A stretch of DNA of 64,000 bases, taken from the NCBI RefSeq assembly GCF_003937945.1, contig NZ_RSEC01000008.1:62001-126000 (forward strand), in the 5' to 3' direction. Shown piece after piece: positions 57,983 through 64,000 of this stretch. This DNA is from Amycolatopsis eburnea (GTDB taxonomy: Bacteria; Actinomycetota; Actinomycetes; Mycobacteriales; Pseudonocardiaceae). Below the pieces are notes generated by a model. It saw nothing but the letters and a program-made list of their open reading frames with translations, was not told where the DNA came from and ran no database searches. The position numbers and the translations under genes were made by a program. The number at the start of each line of letters is the position of its first letter. The stretch's first letter is position 1.

Positions 57983-58525
57983 ATGACCGAACACAGCACC
58001 CCGGTCGCGGCCCCGGCCCGCTTGACCGGCCCCCGCGAAGACCCGACACCGCTCGCCGACGAGCGGCAGGCCCTCACCGAGAGCCTCGACTACTACCGGC
58101 GCACTTTCGAGCTGAAGTGCACCGGTCTGGACCCCGGCCGCCTGTCCGAACGCTCGGTACCACCGTCGACGCTGACCCTGCACGGGCTGCTGCGGCACCT
58201 CACCGGCGTCGAACGCTGGTGGTTCCGGATCCAGTTCGCCGGCGAGGACGTCCCGAACCTGTACTACTCCGACGACGACCCGGAGCAGGACTTCACCTCG
58301 CTCGACGGCGACGTGGACGAGGCCTTCGCGCTGTGGCACGCCGAGTGCGCGCGCTCACGGGAGATCGTCGCGGCGAGCTCGCTGGACCAGACCGGCGTGC
58401 GACGCAGCACGGGCGAACCGTTCGCCCTGCGCTGGCTGATGCTGCGCATGATCGGCGAATACGCGCGGCACTGCGGTCAGGCCGACCTGGTCAGGGAGCG
58501 GATCGACGGCGTGACGGGCGAGTAG
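57983..58525 (+). CDS. DinB-family (DUF664) metal-dependent protein
   Basis: The 180-residue protein has a helical DinB four-helix bundle with candidate metal-binding His residues in LHGLLRHLTGVERWW, ALWHAECARSREIV and GEYARHCGQADLVRERIDG. In actinobacteria many DUF664/DinB members are mycothiol- or bacillithiol-dependent S-transferases. The Trp-rich GVERWWFRIQF segment is usual. The ATG at 57983 has no strong ribosome site. It appears to be a single gene. Confidence 0.85.
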   Translation: MTEHSTPVAAPARLTGPREDPTPLADERQALTESLDYYRRTFELKCTGLDPGRLSERSVPPSTLTLHGLLRHLTGVERWWFRIQFAGEDVPNLYYSDDDPEQDFTSLDGDVDEAFALWHAECARSREIVAASSLDQTGVRRSTGEPFALRWLMLRMIGEYARHCGQADLVRERIDGVTGE

Positions 58526-58687
58526 CGGCTCAGGCTTGACTGATCAGGAAGGAGACGTATTCGAACTGGTGATGGCCGAGTGAACGCAGCAGTTCGGCGT
58601 CGGCGGTGCCTGCGGTGTCCTCCGTGGACAGAGCACTGCTCTTGACGGATGAGGGTGCCGGACGCGGGCGCGTGCGATGCTGACGGC

Positions 58688-60133
58688 ATGAGTGTCGACC
58701 CTGATTCCGGACTGCTGTCCCCGGTACGGGCCGGTACGCCGGCCGAAGCGTCGACCGGCGACGAGGCTTGGCTGCGCGCCATGCTCGACGCCGAGGCGGC
58801 GCTGGCGAGGGCGCAGGCGCGGCTCGGGACGGTACCGCCCGAGGCCGCGGAGGCGATCACGGCGGCGGCGGGCAGTTCGCGGATCGACGTCGTCGAGCTG
58901 GCGCGGGGGTCGCGGGCGACCGCGAACCCGGTCGTCGGCCTGGTGAAGGCGCTGACGTCGGCGGTCGGCGGGACTGCGGCCGAGTACGTGCACCGCGGCT
59001 CGACGAGCCAGGACATCTTCGACACCGCGATGATGCTGGTCGCCGTCCGGACGCTGCGGCCGCTCGCGGCCGACCTCGACGCCACCGCCGAGGCGCTGGC
59101 CGAGCTGGCGCGCACGCACCGGGACACGACCATGGCCGGGCGCACGCTGACGGCGCACGCGGTGCCGACGACGTTCGGGCTGAAGGCGGCGGGCTGGCGG
59201 CAGCTGGTGCTGGACGCGGCCGTCCGGATCCGCCGGCTGCTGGACGGCGGTCTGCCGGTCTCGCTCGGCGGGGCAGCGGGGACGCTGGCGGCGTACGTCG
59301 AGTACGCCCGCCTGGCCGAGGGCGAGGGGCAGGGGCAAGCGGGATGGGGTGGGGCGGGGGGCGGGGGGCCGGAGGTCGGCGGGGGTGCCGCGGGCTACGC
59401 CGAGCGGCTCGTTGCCGCGTTCGCGGAGGAGACCGGGCTGGCCGTGCCGGTGCTGCCGTGGCATTCGCTCCGGACACCCGTCGCGGACCTCGCCGGGGCA
59501 CTCGCGTTCACCGCCGGGGCGCTGGGGAAGCTGGCTGTCGACGTCGCGACGCTGACCCGGACCGAGCTGGGTGAGGTCGTCGAACCGGCCGCCGATGGGC
59601 GAGGTGGGTCGTCGGCGATGCCGCACAAGCGGAATCCCGTGCTCGCGACGCTGATCCGTTCGGCCGCGCTGCAGGTGCCCGTGCTGGCCGCCGGGGTCAC
59701 GCAGTCGATGCTGGCCGAGGACGAACGGTCGGCTGGGGTGTGGCACGCCGAGTGGCAGCTGGTGCGGGAGTGCCTGCGGCTGACCGGTGGGGCCGCGCAC
59801 ACGGCAGTCGAGCTGGCGCGCGGGCTCTCCGCCCGGCCGGAGCGGATGGCGGAAAACCTGGCGTCGACGCACGGGCTGATCGTCTCGGAGCGGCTCTCCG
59901 CCGTGCTCGCGCCGCTGCTCGGGAAGGCGAAGGCCAAGGAGCTGCTGGGTGAGGCGTCGCGGCGGGCTGTTCAGGAGGACCGGCCGCTGCGGGAGGTGCT
60001 GGACGAGCTGCCCGCCGTCACCGGGGTGCTGACCGCGGCCGCGCTGGACGGGTTGCTCGATCCCGCCGGGTACACCGGGGCCGCCGGTGAGCTGGTCGAT
60101 CGTGCGCTCGGGCAGGAGGCCAAAAAAGTTTGA
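58688..60133 (+). CDS. pcaB: PcaB-like 3-carboxy-cis,cis-muconate cycloisomerase / fumarase-superfamily lyase
   Basis: The 481-residue protein belongs to the aspartase/fumarase superfamily: VHRGSTSQDIFDTAMML (catalytic region 1), AGRTLTAHAVPTTFGLKAAG (His, region 2) and the signature GSSAMPHKRNPV (region 3). The first and second motifs favour 3-carboxymuconate cycloisomerase (PcaB, protocatechuate pathway) over adenylosuccinate lyase. A low-complexity Gly-rich insertion at about residues 212-237 is unusual. No other pca gene is adjacent, so the pathway assignment is tentative. Confidence 0.8.
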   Translation: MSVDPDSGLLSPVRAGTPAEASTGDEAWLRAMLDAEAALARAQARLGTVPPEAAEAITAAAGSSRIDVVELARGSRATANPVVGLVKALTSAVGGTAAEYVHRGSTSQDIFDTAMMLVAVRTLRPLAADLDATAEALAELARTHRDTTMAGRTLTAHAVPTTFGLKAAGWRQLVLDAAVRIRRLLDGGLPVSLGGAAGTLAAYVEYARLAEGEGQGQAGWGGAGGGGPEVGGGAAGYAERLVAAFAEETGLAVPVLPWHSLRTPVADLAGALAFTAGALGKLAVDVATLTRTELGEVVEPAADGRGGSSAMPHKRNPVLATLIRSAALQVPVLAAGVTQSMLAEDERSAGVWHAEWQLVRECLRLTGGAAHTAVELARGLSARPERMAENLASTHGLIVSERLSAVLAPLLGKAKAKELLGEASRRAVQEDRPLREVLDELPAVTGVLTAAALDGLLDPAGYTGAAGELVDRALGQEAKKV

Positions 60134-60216
60134 ACCGCCTCCGGCGGGTGTCCGTGTAGTGGGTATCAGGCCGCACCGAGCGGCGGGAAAACCCAACGGA
60201 CACAAGGAGAACTTCC

Positions 60217-61206
60217 ATGCTTCGCACGCGCATCGCCGTCTCCGTCGCCGCGGCGGCAGCCGGGCTGGCAGTGCTCACCGCTTGCTCGGGTGCCGAAACT
60301 GCTCAGCCGGTCATCGCACCCGCAGCGGCCGGGGGCACCGGTGGCGGCCAGATCGCCAACGGCCAGGTCGGGAACGCCGCACCCGCGTCGAACGAGTCGA
60401 AACTCGTCGTCGCGGACGTGGCCAACGTCGGGCAGGTGCTCACCGACCAGAACGGGATGACGCTCTACCGGTTCGACAAGGACACGGCGAAGCCGCCGAA
60501 GTCCAATTGCGACGGTGACTGCGCCAAGGCCTGGCCGCCGATGCTGGCGACCGGGGACGTGCAGGTGCAGGGGGTCGACAAGAACCTCGTCGGGAAGGTG
60601 ACGCGGTCCGACGGGACCGAGCAGATCACCGTCGGCGGGTGGGCGCTCTACCGCTACGCCAAGGACACCAAGGCCGGCGACGCGACCGGGCAGGGTGTCG
60701 GCGGGGCCTGGTACGCCGCGAACGCCAAGGGCGGAAAGGCCGGGCAGGCCGCGGCCGAAGCCGGTGCCGTCAAGCTCAGCGCGAGCAAGATCGACGGGCT
60801 CGGGGACGCGATCGTCGACCAGAACGGGATGACGCTCTACCTGTTCACGAAGGACACCAAGAAGGCCAAGACGTCCGCCTGCAACGGCGACTGCGCCAAG
60901 ACGTGGCCCGCGGTCCTCTCGAACAACGGCAAGGTCGAGCTGCAGGGCATCGACTCGAAGCTGCTCGGCAGCATCAAGCGCGCGGACGGCACCGAGCAGG
61001 TCACCATCGGCGGCTGGCCGGTCTACACCTTCGCGAAGGACCTGAAGCCGGGTGACGCGAACGGCATGGGCGTCAACGGCACGTGGTTCGTCATCGAGCC
61101 CAACGGGTGCAAGGTCGGGACCACCCCCAGCACCGCCGCCAACCAGGCTCCGGCCGACAGCGGTGCGGGGAGCAGCAATTCCGGCTCCGGTGGCACCACC
61201 TACTGA
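60217..61206 (+). CDS. Lipoprotein with two secreted-repeat (Lipoprotein_15) domains
   Basis: The 329-residue precursor has lipobox VLTAC (Cys23) and two copies of a repeat of about 110 residues. Each contains DQNGMTLY(R/L)F, NGDCAK(A/T)WP-like Cys pairs, DGTEQ(I/V)T(V/I)GGW and Y.(A/F)KD, which is the secreted repeat of unknown function, PF03640-like. Ser/Gly/Thr-rich linkers flank the repeats. AAGGAGAA precedes the ATG. It is probably anchored on the outer face of the membrane. No enzymatic motif is known for this family. Confidence 0.9.
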   Translation: MLRTRIAVSVAAAAAGLAVLTACSGAETAQPVIAPAAAGGTGGGQIANGQVGNAAPASNESKLVVADVANVGQVLTDQNGMTLYRFDKDTAKPPKSNCDGDCAKAWPPMLATGDVQVQGVDKNLVGKVTRSDGTEQITVGGWALYRYAKDTKAGDATGQGVGGAWYAANAKGGKAGQAAAEAGAVKLSASKIDGLGDAIVDQNGMTLYLFTKDTKKAKTSACNGDCAKTWPAVLSNNGKVELQGIDSKLLGSIKRADGTEQVTIGGWPVYTFAKDLKPGDANGMGVNGTWFVIEPNGCKVGTTPSTAANQAPADSGAGSSNSGSGGTTY

Positions 61207-61218
61207 GCCACGAAACTC

Positions 61219-61854
61219 CTAGTGGGCGAGGCCCGGCGGACGCTCTTCGCGAGCGGCCTCCGGGCCTCGCTCGTCGTGGTGGCGGCGCAGGAACGACCGG
61301 CGACGCGGGGTGGTGTCCTCGGTCGCACCGACGACGCGGTCGCGGTCGATGACTTCGGTGTGCTGCTCGGCGAGGGCGGGCTCGTCGGCCGTCTCGTCCT
61401 CGGGCAGCAGGATGGTGCGGCGGGCCGGCAGGACCGCGATCAGCAGGCCGAGCGCGGCGACGCCGAGGTGCAGCCACGTGTCGGCGGGACCCATGTCCAG
61501 CGGGTTGCCGGCGGTGGCGAAGGGGTTGTTCGAGATGAGGCCGTCGATCATCAGGCCCCACACGAACAGCAGGCCGTAGCCGATGAACAGCAGCCAGCCG
61601 AACGTCCTCGCACGGCCCGAGCCGAACGCCAGCAGCAGGCCGATGACGCCGGTTCCGACGCGGACGAGGCTCATGAGCGGGTTGGCGGAGAACCGCCAGA
61701 AGCCCGCGTCGTGGTGGCCGGCGAAGTTGCCGAAGCCCGTCCTGGTCAAGCCGATGATGCCGACGACGAGGAACGCGATCCCGGCCAGTCCGGCCAGCAC
61801 CTGCGCCGGCTGCAGGCCGCGAACCCGGATGCGTGCGCCTTTCGCGTGAGTCAT
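61219..61854 (-). CDS. DUF4383 membrane protein
   Basis: The 211-residue protein has four membrane helices (AQVLAGLAGIAFLVVGIIGL; SLVRVGTGVIGLLLAFG; TFGWLLFIGYGLLFVWGLMI; LHLGVAALGLLIAVLP) and the family segment GNFAGHHDAGFWRFSANPLM. The charged C-terminal 60 residues are cytoplasmic and rich in Arg and Glu. DUF4383 proteins are common in actinobacteria and have no known function. It is convergent with the lipoprotein gene (12-bp gap). Confidence 0.9.
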   Translation of the reverse strand: MTHAKGARIRVRGLQPAQVLAGLAGIAFLVVGIIGLTRTGFGNFAGHHDAGFWRFSANPLMSLVRVGTGVIGLLLAFGSGRARTFGWLLFIGYGLLFVWGLMIDGLISNNPFATAGNPLDMGPADTWLHLGVAALGLLIAVLPARRTILLPEDETADEPALAEQHTEVIDRDRVVGATEDTTPRRRSFLRRHHDERGPEAAREERPPGLAH

Positions 61855-61877
61855 GACTCCAGTCCTTCCCAGCGAGT

Positions 61878-61893
61878 GGTGACGACCGTCACC
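61878..61893. promoter_or_regulatory. Perfect palindrome in a divergent promoter region
   Basis: GGTGACGACCGTCACC is a 16-bp inverted repeat with 7-bp perfect arms, between the DUF4383 gene (start 61854) and the serine hydrolase gene (start 62044). It is 24 bp from the former, a good operator position. It has the TGAC/GTCA half-sites seen for several regulator families; no specific protein is assigned. Confidence 0.4.
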
Positions 61894-62043
61894 GCACTCG
61901 GGTACCCCGTGACCACGGTGAGCGAAACGACGGTGCTTGCCCGCGGGCCACCTGCGCGTTCGCGTCAGAACCCCTGGCGAGAGCTATCCCACAAATTCAC
62001 CCGGTTCAGCGAACAGCGCGGGGCACTCCCGGCAATCCGGGTC

Positions 62044-62910
62044 ATGCGCAAGCTGAGCGGGATCTTCCTGGTGGGGTTGTGCGTGGGGGCGATCGGGGCG
62101 GTGGTGGTCACGGCGCGTCACGACGTCCCCGCGGCGCCCGCGCCCCTCGCGGCCGCGGAACCGCTGACAACGATGTCCGAAACCCCGGTGAACACACCGA
62201 CCCCCACGCCGAGCAAGAGCGCCGCGCCGACGCCGAAGAGCGCGCCCAAGGTGGCGGCCGGGGAGCTGGACCGGCTGATGCCGAGCGGGACCGCCAGCGC
62301 CGTGGTGTTCGACCGGCAGAGCGGCGCGGCGACCGTCTCCGTGCGGGCGGACCGCGGGTACACGTCGGCGTCGCTGGTGAAGCTGCTGATCGCGCTCACC
62401 GTGCTGGACCGGGGCGGGCCGGCGGCGTCGGTGCAGAAGATGTTGTCCCGCAGCGACGACGGGCTCGCGAGCGGGTTCTGGTCGGCGTACGGCGGGCCGG
62501 CGATCGTCACGCGCTGGGCGGTGAAGCTCGGGCTCACCGGGACGAAGCCGCCCGCGGACCCGGGGCGCTGGGGTGACACGCGGATCACCGCGCGGGACGT
62601 CGTGCGGATCTGGCAGTACGTGCTGGAGCACGCGCCGGGCGCGGTCACGGCCGCGCTGCGGGGCGCGACCGAGCGGGGGTCCGACGGGTTCCGGCAGTAC
62701 TTCGGCATCCCGGACGCCGCCGGTGGCCGGCCGTGGGCGGTCAAGCAGGGGTGGTCGTGCTGCGGGCCGACGCGGATGCTGCACACCTCGGGCGTGGTCG
62801 GCGACGGCGACCGCTACATCGTGGTGGTGCTGAGCGAGCACCCCGCGTCGGTCGACTACGCGACCGGTTCGAAGCGGGTGACGGCGATCGTCACCGCGCT
62901 GCTCGGCTGA
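62044..62910 (+). CDS. Exported serine hydrolase (class A beta-lactamase-like fold)
   Basis: The 288-residue protein has an N-terminal signal or anchor helix (SGIFLVGLCVGAIGAVVVTA), a Pro/Thr/Ser/Ala/Lys-rich linker (about 30-70) and a penicillin-recognising-like domain with SLVK (Ser110, Lys113), SRSDDGLAS (SxD-like) and VKQGWSCCG (KTG-like box with Gln). The Glu166-type motif of true class A beta-lactamases is not obvious, so this is a serine hydrolase relative rather than a proven resistance enzyme. No strong ribosome site precedes the ATG. Confidence 0.75.
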   Translation: MRKLSGIFLVGLCVGAIGAVVVTARHDVPAAPAPLAAAEPLTTMSETPVNTPTPTPSKSAAPTPKSAPKVAAGELDRLMPSGTASAVVFDRQSGAATVSVRADRGYTSASLVKLLIALTVLDRGGPAASVQKMLSRSDDGLASGFWSAYGGPAIVTRWAVKLGLTGTKPPADPGRWGDTRITARDVVRIWQYVLEHAPGAVTAALRGATERGSDGFRQYFGIPDAAGGRPWAVKQGWSCCGPTRMLHTSGVVGDGDRYIVVVLSEHPASVDYATGSKRVTAIVTALLG

Positions 62911-62913
62911 CGC

Positions 62914-64000
62914 TCACTGGTCGGTGTCCGCCAGCGCTCCGTGCGCGCCGGACTTCGGCAGCGGCCACGGGAGGACGCCGCCCGTCGTCTCGGCTTGGCG
63001 GCCGGCCGGGGCCGGGCTCGTGGTGTGCGCGCCGATCCACGCCAGCACGTCGGGGATCTGGGACTTGAAGGTGTTCATGTTGTGGCCCGCGTCCCGGATG
63101 CGCCACGACGTGAACTGCACCGGTGGCCGGGCCGCCGCGCGGATCTGGTCGATCGCGTAGCTCTCGTAGCTCTCCTTCTCGCCGGAGATGGCGAGGATCT
63201 GGACCGGGGACGGGTGGAGGCGGACGTTGATCCGGACGTTGTTGGCGTCGTTGATGTCCTGGCGGCCGTGGAACAGGTCCTCGGTCTCGGCGTCGACCTG
63301 CGCCTTGTCGTAACCGCTGACGCTGACCGCCTGGCCGTACCATTGGGGGTGGCGGGTCACCAGGTTCATCGCGCAGTAGCCGCCGGACGACCAGCCGGCG
63401 ATCGTCCACGCCTGGCGGTTCGCGGAGACGCCCAGCTTCTGCAGGGTCCAGTCGCGCAGGTCGGCCGTCAGGTACGTGTCGTTCGCCGTTCCGTTGACCT
63501 CGTCGACGCATTCGGTGTCGTGGCCGACCTTCGGCACGCCCGTCGGGTCCGGGACGACCACCACCGTCGGCGGCAGGACCTTCTTCGCGATCGCGGCGTC
63601 GAGCTGCTCCGGCATGTGGTATCCGCTCGTGAAGACCTCGGGGCCGGACGGGTAGTTCGGGATCCACTCGATCGCCGGGAAGCGCAGTTCCTTGTACGCC
63701 GCGTCGAAGTACTGCGGCGGCAGGTACACCGTGACGTCGCGGGTCAGCTTGGTGCGCCGGCCGGTCACCTTCATGTGGACGACCGTGCCCTTGCCCTCCT
63801 TCGCGTGCGCCACCCCCGTGTCGCGCAGCTTCTCGAGGTCCTCGCCGTTCTGCGCCGCCTCCGCGTCGGTGCCCTGGCCGGCGTACACGCCGGTGCCGAG
63901 CAGGGACCCGACCGTCGGGAAGAAGCCGCCGATCATGTTGCCCGCCATGCCGGTGGTCAAGACCAGCAGGACGACCGCGAGCAGGATGGTGGCGCTGCGC
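62914..64000 (-). CDS. Alpha/beta-hydrolase-fold esterase (esterase D/Ag85-like), partial at right edge
   Basis: The reverse frame is open to the window edge and encodes at least 362 residues. It has an N-terminal hydrophobic segment (ATILLAVVLLVLTTGMAGNM) that begins outside the ATG at 63960, so the true start lies beyond the window. The putative esterase domain has RDVTVYLPPQYF, PNYPSGPEVF, the nucleophile motif AGWSSGGYCAMNL, DLFHGRQD and the His in DAGHNMNTF. It is membrane-anchored or secreted, and resembles the mycolyltransferase/feruloyl-esterase family. The natural ester is unknown. Confidence 0.87.
   Translation of the reverse strand, partial: RSATILLAVVLLVLTTGMAGNMIGGFFPTVGSLLGTGVYAGQGTDAEAAQNGEDLEKLRDTGVAHAKEGKGTVVHMKVTGRRTKLTRDVTVYLPPQYFDAAYKELRFPAIEWIPNYPSGPEVFTSGYHMPEQLDAAIAKKVLPPTVVVVPDPTGVPKVGHDTECVDEVNGTANDTYLTADLRDWTLQKLGVSANRQAWTIAGWSSGGYCAMNLVTRHPQWYGQAVSVSGYDKAQVDAETEDLFHGRQDINDANNVRINVRLHPSPVQILAISGEKESYESYAIDQIRAAARPPVQFTSWRIRDAGHNMNTFKSQIPDVLAWIGAHTTSPAPAGRQAETTGGVLPWPLPKSGAHGALADTDQ

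Noticed and set aside
1..64000. CRISPR array or insertion sequence
   Set aside because: No regularly spaced repeat series, no transposase frame and no terminal inverted repeats were seen on either strand.

Overview
The window is from a high-GC Gram-positive actinobacterium, most likely the family Pseudonocardiaceae (Amycolatopsis-like). The reasons are strongly G/C-biased third codon positions, frequent GTG starts and 4-nt start/stop overlaps, a tRNA Glu-Asp-Phe cluster, a lipobox L,D-transpeptidase, the glnX-glnH-pknG locus known from mycobacteria and relatives, and a RamC/AmfT-type class III lanthipeptide cluster. No rRNA, insertion sequence or CRISPR array is visible.

Layout. 0-11 kb: an IclR / MetE-like / NIPSNAP operon, an NCS2 permease, a TetR-flavin-binding protein divergent pair with two candidate operators, a rhomboid-like protein, a PAS-GGDEF-EAL protein, arylamine N-acetyltransferase, a YCII protein, a methyltransferase and three tRNAs. 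11-19 kb: small conserved proteins, a cold-shock protein, an L,D-transpeptidase lipoprotein, a SigE-type sigma factor with its putative membrane regulator, an MHS transporter and a hotdog thioesterase. 19-30 kb: pknG-glnH-glnX, an orphan histidine kinase beside a GAF regulator, and acoX-acoA-acoB. 30-35 kb: HMA protein, second cold-shock protein, a ThDP enzyme, hydroxyacid-oxoacid transhydrogenase and thioesterase. 34.8-41.3 kb: a class III lanthipeptide cluster (LanKC, a 47-aa precursor, two ABC half-transporters). 41.8-51.1 kb: membrane proteins, two secreted S1 proteases, an alginate-lyase-like protein, a three-subunit molybdenum hydroxylase, a SixA phosphatase and a helix-turn-helix regulator.

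51.1-56.2 kb is a 5-kb integrative element in the 3' end of tRNA-Lys(TTT), bounded by a perfect 32-bp direct repeat. Its cargo has about 50% GC and TTA codons, and encodes an AAA15-type ATPase overlapping a DUF4435/TOPRIM-like protein. This is the AriA-AriB architecture of the PARIS anti-phage system. The mobility genes are wrecked: a GntR (KorSA-like) gene and an excisionase gene are both cut at their 5' ends and joined head to head, and the integrase carries a frameshift and an amber codon. The element therefore looks like an actinomycete integrative element that lost its core and was fixed as a defence island. AriB of the studied PARIS system is reported to cut tRNA-Lys, and this element sits in a tRNA-Lys gene.

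56.2-64 kb returns to chromosomal genes: a P-loop kinase-like protein, secreted DUF11 and repeat lipoproteins, a DinB protein, a PcaB-like lyase with a G-rich insertion, a DUF4383 membrane protein, a serine hydrolase and a partial esterase. Convergent gene pairs are often separated by long perfect palindromes that act as candidate bidirectional terminators.
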